Positions 19,386-29,119 of a DNA stretch of 64,000 nt are shown piece by piece. Location of the stretch: assembly GCF_018622995.1 (NCBI RefSeq), contig NZ_CP076022.1, positions 3,162,001 through 3,226,000 on the forward strand, written 5' to 3'. Both the position numbers and the translations under genes were made by a program. The notes below the pieces were generated by a model that saw only the letters and a list, made by a program, of their open reading frames with translations, did not search any database and was not told the origin of the DNA. Positions within the stretch are counted from its first letter, which is position 1, and each line of letters begins with the position of its first letter. The stretch comes from Arthrobacter jiangjiafuii. Lineage in GTDB: Bacteria > Actinomycetota > Actinomycetes > Actinomycetales > Micrococcaceae.

Positions 19386-21235
19386 GCAAGCGCATCCGGG
19401 CCGCCGCGTCCGATCCGGCCTACGACGCCTCCGCCCGGCTCGGCACCGCCGGCGAGGACGCTGTCCATTTGGGCAGGGAGGAGAACCAGGCGGTCCGCCG
19501 CCGTTCCCTGGCCCTGCTCGGATCCCTGATCCGTCCCAACCGCGCCCGCTTCATCGGCACGGTGGCGCTGGTGGTCCTCTCCCAGGCCGCCCGCGTGGCC
19601 GGACCGGCCATCATCGCCTACGGCATCGACCACGCCCTGCCTCAGCTGCAGGCCGGGAACAACCTGCCGCTGGTCCTCTCCGGCGTTACCTACCTGGTGG
19701 CTGCGCTGCTGACCGCCGCGCTGACGGCCGGCTATGTGCGCGCCACCGCCATGCTGAGCCAGGTCATGCTCCTGGACCTGCGGCTGCGGGTCTTCCGGCA
19801 CACCCAGCGCCTGAGCCTGGAGTTCCACGAGAAATACACTTCCGGCCGCATCATTTCCCGGCAGACCTCGGATCTTGAAGCGCTGCGCGAACTGCTGGAT
19901 TCGGGAATCAGTTCGCTGGCCTCGGGCGCCCTGTACATGGTCTTCACGGCCGTGAGCATCTTCCTGCTCGACTGGCGTACCGGGCTGCTGCTGCTGGCCG
20001 CATTCGTGCCCATGTTCGCGCTGACCCGCTGGTACCAGAAACGCTCCCAGCTGGCCTACCGTGCCTCCCGGGTGGCTTCCGCGAAACTGATCGTGCACTT
20101 CATCGAAACCATGACCGGCATCCGCGCCGTCAAGGCGTTCCGCCGCGAAGAGGCCAATGCCGCCAAGTATGACGACCTGGCCGGGGACTACCGGGTGGCC
20201 ACCGTCCGCTCCATCAACCTCAACGGCATTTTCCAGCCCGGGCTGGTGCTGATCGGCAACGCCACGGTGGCCGTGGTGCTGCTGGCAGGCGGCTTCCGGG
20301 TGCTCGACGGCGGCCTCGAACTGGGTGCCCTGCTGGCACTGCTGCTGTACGCCAAGCGCTTCTTCCAGCCGGTGGACCAGATGGCCATGTTCTACAACTC
20401 CTTCCAATCCGCTTCCGCCGCCCTGGAAAAGGTCTCCGGCCTGCTGGAGGAAGTCCCCACCGTCCGCCCGCCCAAGCAACCGGTGGAGCTGGAGCACGCC
20501 GCGGGTGACATCCGGTTCGACGGCGTGGAGTTCCGCTACGGCGACGGGCCGGTCATCCTGCCGAAGATGGACCTGCACATCCCGGCCGGCCAGACGGTGG
20601 CCCTGGTGGGTGCGACCGGTGCCGGCAAGTCCACCCTCGCCAAGCTCATTGCCCGCTTCTACGACCCCTCGGACGGTTCGGTGCTGCTGGACGGGGTGGA
20701 CCTGCGCGACCTCACCCAGCGTGACCTGCGCCGCGCCGTCGTCATGGTGACACAGGAGGCGTTCCTGTTCAGTGGCTCCGTGGCGGACAACATTGCCCTG
20801 GGCAAGCCAGAGGCCAGCCGCGAGGAGATCATCGCGTCGGCCAAGGCAGTGGGGGCACACGGGTTCATCGAGGCCCTGCCCGAGGGCTACGACACCGATG
20901 TGAACAAGCGCGGCGGCCGGGTTTCCGCCGGCCAGCGGCAGCTGATCAGTTTCGCCCGCGCCTTCCTGGCCGATCCTGCGGTGCTGATCCTGGACGAGGC
21001 CACGTCCTCGCTGGACATCCCCAGCGAGCGGCTGGTCCAGCGCGGGCTGAAGACCCTGTTGGGCAACCGGACGGCGCTGATCATCGCGCACCGGCTGTCC
21101 ACGGTGGAGATCGCCGACCGGGTGCTGGTGATGCACGACGGCGAAGTGGTGGAGGATGGCACTCCGGCGGAGCTCACCGGCGGGCGCGGCCGGTTCGCGA
21201 AGCTGCAGTCCGCGTGGCAGGAATCGCTGGTGTAG
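19382..21235 (+). CDS. ABC exporter half-transporter (membrane + ATPase), subunit 2
   Basis: 617 residues. Six membrane helices are followed by an ATPase with Walker [10 protein letters not shown], signature VSAGQRQL (where LSGGQ is usual) and Walker [13 protein letters not shown], which has the catalytic Glu. The non-canonical signature here and the missing Glu in the partner are complementary, as expected of heterodimeric exporters (TM287/288-like) with one active site. An N-terminal extension of about 35 residues precedes the first helix. Translationally coupled to the upstream gene by an ATGA overlap. Confidence 0.93.
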   Translation: MSKRIRAAASDPAYDASARLGTAGEDAVHLGREENQAVRRRSLALLGSLIRPNRARFIGTVALVVLSQAARVAGPAIIAYGIDHALPQLQAGNNLPLVLSGVTYLVAALLTAALTAGYVRATAMLSQVMLLDLRLRVFRHTQRLSLEFHEKYTSGRIISRQTSDLEALRELLDSGISSLASGALYMVFTAVSIFLLDWRTGLLLLAAFVPMFALTRWYQKRSQLAYRASRVASAKLIVHFIETMTGIRAVKAFRREEANAAKYDDLAGDYRVATVRSINLNGIFQPGLVLIGNATVAVVLLAGGFRVLDGGLELGALLALLLYAKRFFQPVDQMAMFYNSFQSASAALEKVSGLLEEVPTVRPPKQPVELEHAAGDIRFDGVEFRYGDGPVILPKMDLHIPAGQTVALVGATGAGKSTLAKLIARFYDPSDGSVLLDGVDLRDLTQRDLRRAVVMVTQEAFLFSGSVADNIALGKPEASREEIIASAKAVGAHGFIEALPEGYDTDVNKRGGRVSAGQRQLISFARAFLADPAVLILDEATSSLDIPSERLVQRGLKTLLGNRTALIIAHRLSTVEIADRVLVMHDGEVVEDGTPAELTGGRGRFAKLQSAWQESLV

Positions 21236-21368
21236 GAGCGCTCCCGGGCGCAGCCGGCAGCAGTGTATTACCGCCGCAGGCAAGCCCGGTTTCGCGGAAT
21301 CCTGCCTCATCGTCTACACTTGTAAAGTTGCTTGACCGGCGGGGAAACCCGCTTTACGGCAGTGGTTA

Positions 21369-21445
<77 letters not shown>

Positions 21446-21451
21446 AACCGC

Positions 21452-21484
21452 AAAAGGGTCCATCATTTTTGATGGGCCCTTTTT
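21452..21484 (+). terminator. Intrinsic terminator after tRNA-Pro
   Basis: Stem AAAAGGGTCCATCA with TGATGGGCCCTTTT (one G-T pair), a short T loop and a five-base T-run. Confidence 0.93.
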
Positions 21485-21645
21485 GCTGTGCCTTCCCGGA
21501 TGACCGGGGTCCCCGGCCGCCCATCGAAATGGCCAACGGCACCCGCTTCGAATTCCTCACCGCTTCACCGGTCCAAGCCCTCGAACAGGCGACAGGAACT
21601 GCCGCGGCGTAGTCCACCTGACCTTCGAGCGCCAGCCGAACAGCG

Positions 21646-22539
21646 CTAGTTAAACGCCTTGCCCGTCAGTCGCTCGTAGGCCTCGACATAGCGGGCGCGG
21701 GTGCGCTCGACGACGTCGGCCGGCAGCGCGGGCGGCGGGGCGTCCGAGGCCTTGTCCCACCCGGATTCGGGCGAAGTCAGCCAGTCCCGGACGTACTGCT
21801 TGTCGAAGGACGGCTGGGCCTGTCCCGGGGCGTACAGCGCCGCGTCCCAGAAGCGGGAGGAATCCGGGGTCAGGACCTCGTCGCCGAGCGTGACGACGCC
21901 GCTGGACGGGTCCAGGCCGAATTCCACCTTGGTGTCGGCCAGGATGATGCCGCGTTCCCGGGCGATCGATTCGGCCGCCGTGTAGATCTCCAGGGTCAGC
22001 GAGCGCAGCGTTTCAGCGGTCCCGGTACCCACGGTCTCCACCACGGCGTCGTAACTGATGTTCTCATCGTGTTCGCCCACCTCGGCCTTGGCCGACGGCG
22101 TGAAGATGGCCGGTTCCAGCCGTGAGCCGTCCACCAGGCCGGCCGGCAGCGGCACTTCGCACACGGTCCGGGACTGCCGGTATTCGATCAGTCCACTGCC
22201 GGTGAGGTAGCCGCGGGCAATGCATTCCACCGGGAACATGTCCAGCTTTTTGCAGATCATCGCCCGGCCCGCCACTTCCGCCGGCACGCCTTCGTGAGCC
22301 GATATCACATGGTTGGGAACATCCAGCTGGTCAAACCACCACAGGCTCAGTTGGGTCAGGATGCGGCCCTTGTCCGGGATCTCGGTGGAGAGCACATGGT
22401 CGTAGGCGCTGATCCGGTCACTGGCCACCACCAGGACCTGCTCCCGGGCCCCCGGTGCGGAGAGGTCCGCCGGAACGTACAGGTCGCGGACCTTCCCGGA
22501 GTAGGCGTGGGTCCAGCCGGCCAGTTCGGGGGCGCTCAT
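21646..22539 (-). CDS. purC: Phosphoribosylaminoimidazole-succinocarboxamide synthase (SAICAR synthetase)
   Basis: 297 residues. Joins aspartate to CAIR in purine synthesis. The motifs YSGKVRDLY, SDRISAYDHVL, MFPVECIARGYLTGSG and ILADTKVEFGLD are present; length matches the long actinobacterial form. It overlaps purD by four bases. Other purine genes (purF, purM) lie a few kilobases away on the other strand, separated by a molybdoenzyme and an asparaginase gene. Confidence 0.97.
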   Translation of the reverse strand: MSAPELAGWTHAYSGKVRDLYVPADLSAPGAREQVLVVASDRISAYDHVLSTEIPDKGRILTQLSLWWFDQLDVPNHVISAHEGVPAEVAGRAMICKKLDMFPVECIARGYLTGSGLIEYRQSRTVCEVPLPAGLVDGSRLEPAIFTPSAKAEVGEHDENISYDAVVETVGTGTAETLRSLTLEIYTAAESIARERGIILADTKVEFGLDPSSGVVTLGDEVLTPDSSRFWDAALYAPGQAQPSFDKQYVRDWLTSPESGWDKASDAPPPALPADVVERTRARYVEAYERLTGKAFN

Positions 22540-23876
22540 GCCAGGTCTCCTTCTCGGTTCGGGTCCGTGGGGCCGGTGCGGTCCGGAACGGCGCCGGATC
22601 CCGCGGGCACTGCCACTTCGCCGTTCAGCGCCTTCAGCGCAATGTCGGTGCGGTGCTGGGAGCCGTCCAGGGTGATGGCCTCAACCCCCGCGTAGGCGAG
22701 CTCCCGGGCGGCCTGCAGGTTCGGGCCCAGACCGACGACGGCGAGCACCCGCCCGCCGGCGGAGACCACTTTGGCCTCCTCGTTGAGCCGGGTTCCGGCG
22801 TGCAGCACGTGCACGCCGTCGATCTTCCCGGTCTTTTTCAGTCCGCGGATACGGTCGCCGGTGCGGGGAGCGTCCGGATAATTCGCGGCGGCCACCACCA
22901 CGGCCACTGCCGTCCGCGGATCCCATTTCAACTGCTCCATCGGATCCAGCTCACCCTTGGCGGCAGCCATCAGCAGCCCGCCGAGCGGGGTGCGCAGCCG
23001 GGCCAGCACAGCCTGAGTTTCGGGATCGCCGAAGCGGGCGTTGAACTCAATCACGCGCATGCCGCGCGATGTCAGTGCCAGTCCGCAGTACAGCACTCCA
23101 ACGAAGGGGGTCCCACGGGCAGCCATTTCGTCGATGGTGGGCTGCGCGACCCGGGTGATCACGTCCTCCACGAGGTTGGACGGCACCCAGTCCAGCGGCG
23201 AATAGGCTCCCATGCCGCCGGTGTTGGGGCCCTCATCGCCGTCGTATATGCGCTTGAAATCCTGGGCCGGGGCCAGCGGAACCACGTTGCGGCCGTCGGA
23301 GAGGACAAAGAGGGAGACCTCGGGGCCGTCCAGGAATTCCTCGATCACCACGGTCCCGCCGGCGTCGAAGCAGGCCTGGGCGTGGGCAAGTGCCTCGTCC
23401 CGGTCGGAGGTGACCACCACGCCCTTGCCAGCCGCCAGCCCGTCATCCTTCACCACGTAGGGGGCGCCGAAGGTGTCCAGCGCATCGGCTGCCTGTTCGG
23501 CGTTCGCCGCCACCCGGGCCATGGCGGTGGGAACATTCGCTGCCGCCATCACCTGCTTGGCGAAGGCCTTGGATGCTTCGAGCTGCGCGGCGGCCTGTGA
23601 CGGACCGAAGACAGCTATCCCTGTCTCCCGCAGGGCATCCGCGACGCCCGCGGCCAACGGGGCTTCGGGCCCGATAACCACCAGGTCCGAGCCCAGGCTG
23701 CGGGCCAGCGCGGTTACCGCCGCCGGATCGCTGGCATTGATGTCATGCACGGGAACCATTTGTGCGATACCGGCGTTGCCGGGGGCCGCGTGCACCTCAC
23801 GGACATAGGGGTCGTTGAGCAGGGATCGGACAAGGGCATGTTCGCGGCCGCCGGGGCCAACAACGAGAACCTTCAC
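22536..23876 (-). CDS. purD: Phosphoribosylamine-glycine ligase (GARS)
   Basis: 446 residues from a GTG at 23876. ATP-grasp ligase forming GAR from phosphoribosylamine and glycine. Visible are VLVVGPGGREHALVRS, the glycine-rich PYVVKDDGLAAGKGVVV and NTGGMGAYSP, and the metal-binding VIEFNARFGDPETQ. A TACCCT hexamer lies eight bases before the GTG, near the leaderless spacing. It is first in the purD-purC unit and divergent from the molybdoenzyme gene across 99 bases. Confidence 0.97.
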   Translation of the reverse strand: MKVLVVGPGGREHALVRSLLNDPYVREVHAAPGNAGIAQMVPVHDINASDPAAVTALARSLGSDLVVIGPEAPLAAGVADALRETGIAVFGPSQAAAQLEASKAFAKQVMAAANVPTAMARVAANAEQAADALDTFGAPYVVKDDGLAAGKGVVVTSDRDEALAHAQACFDAGGTVVIEEFLDGPEVSLFVLSDGRNVVPLAPAQDFKRIYDGDEGPNTGGMGAYSPLDWVPSNLVEDVITRVAQPTIDEMAARGTPFVGVLYCGLALTSRGMRVIEFNARFGDPETQAVLARLRTPLGGLLMAAAKGELDPMEQLKWDPRTAVAVVVAAANYPDAPRTGDRIRGLKKTGKIDGVHVLHAGTRLNEEAKVVSAGGRVLAVVGLGPNLQAARELAYAGVEAITLDGSQHRTDIALKALNGEVAVPAGSGAVPDRTGPTDPNREGDLA

Positions 23877-23975
23877 AGTAGTTCAGGGTACTGGGTGGGT
23901 TCCGGCAGCCGAAAGCACGGACCGGCGTGTGACGCGGCCACCCATACCCGCGCCGGACTGCTGCGAATAGCATCC

Positions 23976-25760
23976 ATGACGGACTCCCCGACGCCTTCGC
24001 CCGCACGGACCCGCATCCGGTCCCTGTTTCGGCCCCGCCCTGTACTGTTGTACGCCGCGCTGGCCGGAATCCTCGCTGCGGCGACGGTGCTTGCCGTGGC
24101 CGAGTTGGCCGGAGCGTTCTTTACGGCGCGGGCCCGGCCGCTCCTTGCCCTGGGCTCCACGTTTATTGACTTCACTCCCCTGTGGCTGAAGAACTTCGCA
24201 GTTGAAACCTTCGGCACCAACGACAAAGCCGCCCTCTTTGCCGGGATGGCCGTGACCATCACCGTGCTGGCAGCCCTGGCGGGAATCCTGGCCAGGCGCC
24301 GCTGGGCGCTGGGTGTTTCCGCCGTCCTCATCATGGGAGCGGTGATCGTGGCCTGCGTCCTGACCCGCGCCGGTGCCACTGTCCTGGATGCGGTTCCGAC
24401 CCTGCTCGGCACCGCCGTGGGGATCGGCGTGCTGCACGGCCTCATCCTGCGGATTCCGGCACCGGATTCCCCGCCGCCTGTTGCGGTTCCTGAACAGCAG
24501 GTGGATAGTGGATCCCGGTCGGCGGGCGCCCCTGCAGCAGAGCCCGCCAACCGTCCGGTCTCGGCGGGGGACGGTCAGAACGACGGCGGTGCCGGGGTTG
24601 CCATCGGCAGCCCGTCCCCCGCGCACCGACCCGGTGTCACCCCGGAGCAGGACCTTGCTCCCCGCACTGATCTCCCCGCTGGCTTCCGCCCCGGCCGGCG
24701 CGGCTTCTTCGCAGCGGCCGGGCTTACCGTGGTGCTGGCCGCTGCGGCAGCAACCGGCGGCCGAGCCATCGCCGCAGCCCGCAGCGCCACATCCACGTTC
24801 CGGGCCTCGCTGAAGCTGCCCGCCGCCGCTGATCCTGCCCCACCCCTTCCCGCCGGCCTGCAGTCCCCGGTTCCCGGAGTGACGCCGTGGCTCACGCCCA
24901 ACGCCGACTTTTACCGGATCGACACCGCGCTGAGCGTGCCCGAGGTGGACGCCGAAACCTGGGAGCTGCGGATCCACGGGATGGTGGAGGAAGAAATCCG
25001 GCTCAGCTTTGCCGAGCTGCTGGACGCGGACCTGGTGGAACGCCACCTCACCCTGACGTGCGTTTCCAATCCGCTGGGCGGCGACCTGGCCGGGACTGCC
25101 AAGTGGCTCGGGCTGCCGGTGCGGGAGCTGCTGGCCCGGGCGCGCCCCACCGCCGGCGCGGACATGGTGCTCTCCACCAGCATCGACGGTTTCAGCGCCT
25201 CCACACCCCTGGAGGTGCTGCAGGATGACCGCGACGCCCTGCTGGCCGTGGGCATGAACGGCGAGCCACTGCCGCCGGAGCACGGCTATCCGGTGCGGAT
25301 GGTGGTGCCGGGCCTCTATGGCTTTGTGTCGGCCACGAAATGGATCATCGACATGGAGGTGACCCGTTTCGACGCGCACAGAGCCTACTGGACCGACCGC
25401 GGGTGGGCCGAGCAGGCGCCCGTCAAGACGATGGCACGGGTGGAGGTCCCGGCGTCGTTCGCCCGGGTGCCTGCCGGCCCCGTCGACATTGGCGGCACAG
25501 CCTGGTCGCAGCAGCGGGGCATCACGGGCGTGGAAGTGCGGATCGACGACGGCGACTGGCAGCCGGCGGTCCTGGCGGCGGAGGCGTCGGTGGATACCTG
25601 GCGGCAGTTTTCCTTCCGCACAGCTGCCCTGGATGTGGGCAACCACACGGTGCGGGCGCGGGCCGCTGACCCGCGGGACGGTGTGCAGACCGACGCGCGT
25701 GCCGACACGGTGCCCGACGGCGCCTCCGGCTGGCAGTCAGTGCAGTTCATGGTGGAATAA
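23976..25760 (+). CDS. Membrane-anchored molybdopterin oxidoreductase (sulfite oxidase fold)
   Basis: 594 residues from the ATG at 23976. Residues about 20-165 contain four hydrophobic helices, then a Pro/Ala-rich linker, then RRGFFAAAGLTVVLAAAAATG (split here as RRGFFAAAG and TVVLAAAAATG) at about 240-262, which looks like a twin-arginine signal forming a fifth helix. The rest is an extracytoplasmic molybdopterin domain with the cofactor Cys in HLTLTCVSNPLGGD, followed by a C-terminal dimerisation/Ig-like domain (TWRQFSFRTAAL). Such proteins need both Sec and Tat for insertion. Electron donor, acceptor and substrate are unknown. It is followed by asparaginase after four bases. Confidence 0.9.
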   Translation: MTDSPTPSPARTRIRSLFRPRPVLLYAALAGILAAATVLAVAELAGAFFTARARPLLALGSTFIDFTPLWLKNFAVETFGTNDKAALFAGMAVTITVLAALAGILARRRWALGVSAVLIMGAVIVACVLTRAGATVLDAVPTLLGTAVGIGVLHGLILRIPAPDSPPPVAVPEQQVDSGSRSAGAPAAEPANRPVSAGDGQNDGGAGVAIGSPSPAHRPGVTPEQDLAPRTDLPAGFRPGRRGFFAAAGLTVVLAAAAATGGRAIAAARSATSTFRASLKLPAAADPAPPLPAGLQSPVPGVTPWLTPNADFYRIDTALSVPEVDAETWELRIHGMVEEEIRLSFAELLDADLVERHLTLTCVSNPLGGDLAGTAKWLGLPVRELLARARPTAGADMVLSTSIDGFSASTPLEVLQDDRDALLAVGMNGEPLPPEHGYPVRMVVPGLYGFVSATKWIIDMEVTRFDAHRAYWTDRGWAEQAPVKTMARVEVPASFARVPAGPVDIGGTAWSQQRGITGVEVRIDDGDWQPAVLAAEASVDTWRQFSFRTAALDVGNHTVRARAADPRDGVQTDARADTVPDGASGWQSVQFMVE

Positions 25761-25764
25761 GAAC

Positions 25765-26772
25765 ATGCCTGCCACTTTTACTGCGTCCGATGCCGTTGAA
25801 CTTGCCGTTGTGGAACGCAACGGTTTTATCGAGTCCCGCCATATCGGTTCCGCCGTCGTGATGGCTGCGGACGGAACCGTCGTCACCGCCCTGGGCGACA
25901 TCACCACGCCCATCTTTCCGCGCTCCACGCTCAAGCCGTTCCAGGCCGTGGCCGCAATGAAATCCGGGGTTCCGCTGCGCGGGCCGCAGGTGGCGCTGGC
26001 CGCCGCCAGCCACACCGGGTCCAAGGAGCACACCGACGTCGTTCTGACCATGCTGGCCGCGGCAGGAGTGACCGAAGACCACCTGCAGTGCCCTGAGGAC
26101 TGGCCGCAGGACGAAGCAGCGCGCCACGCGCTGATCCGCGCCGGCAAGGGCAAGAACAAGCTGGCCTTCAACTGCTCGGGGAAGCACGCTGCGTTCCTCT
26201 GGGCCTGCACCGAAAACAACTGGGATCACGCGACCTACCTGGATCCGCGGCATCCGCTGCAGGTCCGGATCGCCGAAGTCTTCGAAGAATTCACCGGTGA
26301 AACCATCCGGCACTGGGCCACCGACGGCTGCGGTGCGCCGCTGGCCGCCGTCTCGCTCACCGGGCTGGCCCGCGGCATCGGCCGCCTGGCCAAGGCACCC
26401 TCGAGCAAGCACGGCGACGCGCGGGCCGCCACCGTGGCCACCGCCATGCTGGACTACCCCTGGGCCGTCCACGGCGTCGGCCGGGAAAACACGGTGGTGA
26501 TGGAGGACCTGGGCATCATTTCCAAGAACGGCGCCGAGGGTGTCCTTGTCCTGGGCACTGACACCGGCGTTTCGGTGGCCCTGAAAATGCTCGACGGCGA
26601 CACCCGCGCCGCGTCCCTGGTGGGCCTGACCCTGCTCGCCGCGTCCGGCGCCGTCGACGCCGGGAAGGTTGGCGCCGTGCTGGATAAGATCATGCGGCCG
26701 GTGCTGGGCGGCGGGGAACCCGTGGGCAGCATCCGTCTGGGCGCGCCCGTCACGGCTCTGCTGGAGTCCTAG
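25765..26772 (+). CDS. Asparaginase (L-asparaginase II type)
   Basis: 335 residues from the ATG at 25765. It belongs to the asparaginase II family (the Rhizobium-type/actinobacterial group), not the classic E. coli type. Typical segments are [49 protein letters not shown] and [13 protein letters not shown]. Hydrolyses asparagine to aspartate and ammonia, feeding nitrogen to the nearby purine genes' aspartate step only in a general sense. It starts four bases after the molybdoenzyme stop and is followed after two bases by the next gene. Confidence 0.9.
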   Translation: MPATFTASDAVELAVVERNGFIESRHIGSAVVMAADGTVVTALGDITTPIFPRSTLKPFQAVAAMKSGVPLRGPQVALAAASHTGSKEHTDVVLTMLAAAGVTEDHLQCPEDWPQDEAARHALIRAGKGKNKLAFNCSGKHAAFLWACTENNWDHATYLDPRHPLQVRIAEVFEEFTGETIRHWATDGCGAPLAAVSLTGLARGIGRLAKAPSSKHGDARAATVATAMLDYPWAVHGVGRENTVVMEDLGIISKNGAEGVLVLGTDTGVSVALKMLDGDTRAASLVGLTLLAASGAVDAGKVGAVLDKIMRPVLGGGEPVGSIRLGAPVTALLES

Positions 26773-26774
26773 AG

Positions 26775-27164
26775 ATGGCACGGCGCCGCGTCCCGGCGGC
26801 CCAAGGCGAGGCGGCCCTGCGCACCGCCCTGGCCTCCATGGCCGAGGAGCCCCCCGCGGCCACGCCTGACCGGAACACCCTGGCCACCGCGGTGCGCTTC
26901 TCCTTGGAGGAAATGGCCGAGCGCGCGCCGGGTAACAGCGTAGAGGTCCGGGTGCCACCCTTCGGCGTCACCCAGTGCGTCGCGGGTCCCCGCCACACCC
27001 GGGGCACCCCGCCGAACGTCATTGAAACCGACGCCGCCACCTGGCTCGCGCTGGTTGCCGGGCGGCTCGCCTGGAAGGACGCCGTCGGCGGCGGAAAAGT
27101 TGCCGCGTCGGGGCTGCGGGCCGACCTATCGGAGTGGCTCCCGCTGTTCCGTGCAGCGGGCTGA
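26775..27164 (+). CDS. Sterol-carrier-like small protein
   Basis: 129 residues. Proteins of this type (bacterial SCP-like domain) often sit next to purF in actinobacteria. Core segments are [23 protein letters not shown] (here [12 protein letters not shown]), [15 protein letters not shown] and [17 protein letters not shown]. The SCP fold usually binds a hydrophobic ligand; ligand and role here are unknown. It starts two bases after the asparaginase stop. I am fairly sure of the family and not of any function. Confidence 0.75.
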   Translation: MARRRVPAAQGEAALRTALASMAEEPPAATPDRNTLATAVRFSLEEMAERAPGNSVEVRVPPFGVTQCVAGPRHTRGTPPNVIETDAATWLALVAGRLAWKDAVGGGKVAASGLRADLSEWLPLFRAAG

Positions 27165-27177
27165 TCTCTACTCCCGG

Positions 27178-27183
27178 TAGAAT
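27178..27183 (+). promoter_or_regulatory. -10 hexamer TAGAAT for a leaderless transcript
   Basis: It ends six bases before the ATG at 27190, with no ribosome site. It gives the small membrane protein its own promoter inside the gene string. Confidence 0.6.
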
Positions 27184-27189
27184 TTCTGT

Positions 27190-27477
27190 ATGAATTCCGA
27201 GCAGCACAGCCCCGAACGCCGTGAAATCACCATCCGCCGCGCTCCCCGCTTCGTCCCGTTCCTCGCACTCGGCGTCATCGCCGGGTTCATCGCGGCGCTG
27301 GTAGTTGCCTACGCGGGCCCGGCAGATCCCACGTACACGCGGGAAGCCACCCTGGGATTCTTCACCATGATGTTCGCGATCCCCGGCGTCTGCCTCGGCG
27401 CCCTGGCCGCCCTGCTCCTGGACTGGATCAGCGTCCGCAAGTCCCGGCGCGCCATCGTCGAACGCGACGAAGACTAG
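27190..27477 (+). CDS. Small membrane protein (two helices)
   Basis: 95 residues. Two hydrophobic helices (FVPFLALGVIAGFIAALVV region and MMFAIPGVCLGALAALLLDW region) are joined by a short loop PADPTYTREATLG; both ends are charged. Found upstream of purF in related genomes. No function recognised. The start is supported by the leaderless promoter spacing. Confidence 0.8.
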   Translation: MNSEQHSPERREITIRRAPRFVPFLALGVIAGFIAALVVAYAGPADPTYTREATLGFFTMMFAIPGVCLGALAALLLDWISVRKSRRAIVERDED

Positions 27478-27550
27478 CCCCCACCGCAAAGCGGACGTAA
27501 TGGTTCCGCTACAAAGTCCGGTGTGCTCGCGGGCGTGAGAGACTAAAATC

Positions 27551-29119
27551 ATGGCACGCGGTGATGGAAAACTTTCCCACGATCTCATGCCCGGCGAGAA
27601 GGGTCCGCAGGACGCCTGCGGAGTATTCGGAGTCTGGGCCCCCGGCGAAGAAGTAGCAAAGCTCACGTATTACGGGCTATACGCCCTGCAGCACCGTGGA
27701 CAGGAATCCGCGGGCATCGCCACCAGCGATGGCAAGCGAATCAACGTCTACAAGGATATGGGCCTGGTCTCCCAGGTCTTCGACGAAACCACCCTGAACA
27801 CTCTTGGCGGACACATCGCCGTCGGGCACTGCCGGTACTCCACTACCGGCGCCTCCCATTGGGCCAACGCACAGCCAACCCTGGGGGCAACTGCTGCCGG
27901 CACTGTGGCTCTGGCCCACAACGGCAACCTGACCAATTCAGCCGAACTGTACGAAATGATCGTCGAGCGCGAGGGACGGCCGCGGTCCGGGGAAATCGCC
28001 CAGGGCAACACCTCGGATACCGCACTGGTCACAGCCCTGCTCAACGGCTCCGACGGCCGTTCCCTGGAAGAAACCGCAATGGAGCTCCTGCCCAAGCTGC
28101 GCGGCGCTTTCTCCTTCGTGTTCATGGATGAGGGCACTCTTTACGCTGCCCGCGACACTTATGGTGTCCGGCCGCTGGTGCTGGGACGGCTGGCCCGGGG
28201 CTGGGTGGTGGCCTCCGAGGGCTCCGCCCTCGCCACCGTGGGAGCCAGCTTCATCCGCGAGATCAAACCCGGCGAATTTATCGCCATCGACGAAAACGGT
28301 ATCCGCAGCAGCACCTTCGGCGAGCCGACACCTGCCGGATGTGTCTTCGAGTATGTCTACCTCGCCCGGCCCGACGCCGTCATCAGCGGCCGCTCGGTCT
28401 ACGAGAGCCGGGTGGAAATGGGGCGCCAGCTCGCCCGTGAACATCCGGTGCAGGCGGACCTGGTGATTCCGGTCCCCGAATCCGGCACCCCCGCAGCGGT
28501 TGGCTACGCCGAGGAATCCGGCATTCCCTTTGCCCACGGGTTCGTAAAGAACTCGTATGTGGGGCGCACCTTTATCCAGCCCAGCCAGACGCTGCGCCAG
28601 CTGGGCATCAAACTCAAGCTCAACGCGCTGGAATCGGTCATCCGCGGCAAACGGATCATCGTCGTCGACGACTCGATTGTCCGCGGCAACACACAGCGGG
28701 CCATCGTACGGATGCTGCGGGAGGTCGGCGCCAAGGAGGTTCACGTCAAAATCTCCTCCCCGCCGGTCCAATGGCCCTGCTTCTACGGCATAGACTTCGC
28801 CTCACGGGCGGAACTGATCGCCAACGGTGCCGCCGTTGAGGAGATCTGCGCTTCGGTGGGTGCCGACACCCTGGCCTATATCTCCGAGGAAGGGATGATC
28901 GGTGCCACCCAGCAGCCGCGCGAGCGCCTGTGCACCGCCTGCTTCACCGGCGAATATCCCATCGAACTTCCCTCCGCCGACCGGCTGGGCAAGAGCCTGC
29001 TGGAGCCTGAATCCCCCGCCAACCCCGCGGGCGACGCCGGAGCCAACGGCTGCGATCCCGGCCCCGATGCCGAGTACGAGAATCTCCTCACTACATCCGA
29101 TAAGAAGGAAGCCGTATGA
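27551..29119 (+). CDS. purF: Amidophosphoribosyltransferase
   Basis: 522 residues. First committed step of purine synthesis: PRPP plus glutamine gives phosphoribosylamine. The glutaminase nucleophile is Cys23 (DACGVFG) after a propeptide that must be removed. The PRPP motif is IIVVDDSIVRGNT. Cysteines in GCVFEY, WPCFYG and RLCTACF fit the 4Fe-4S ligands of the Bacillus-type enzyme. It overlaps purM by four bases. The C-terminal 40 residues after the last motif are a variable tail. Confidence 0.97.
   Translation: MARGDGKLSHDLMPGEKGPQDACGVFGVWAPGEEVAKLTYYGLYALQHRGQESAGIATSDGKRINVYKDMGLVSQVFDETTLNTLGGHIAVGHCRYSTTGASHWANAQPTLGATAAGTVALAHNGNLTNSAELYEMIVEREGRPRSGEIAQGNTSDTALVTALLNGSDGRSLEETAMELLPKLRGAFSFVFMDEGTLYAARDTYGVRPLVLGRLARGWVVASEGSALATVGASFIREIKPGEFIAIDENGIRSSTFGEPTPAGCVFEYVYLARPDAVISGRSVYESRVEMGRQLAREHPVQADLVIPVPESGTPAAVGYAEESGIPFAHGFVKNSYVGRTFIQPSQTLRQLGIKLKLNALESVIRGKRIIVVDDSIVRGNTQRAIVRMLREVGAKEVHVKISSPPVQWPCFYGIDFASRAELIANGAAVEEICASVGADTLAYISEEGMIGATQQPRERLCTACFTGEYPIELPSADRLGKSLLEPESPANPAGDAGANGCDPGPDAEYENLLTTSDKKEAV

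Noticed and set aside
19304-21310. 668-codon open frame antisense to ABC exporter subunit 2
   Set aside because: It is a mirror of the ABC gene in high-GC sequence with no motif; the plus-strand gene has all ATPase motifs.
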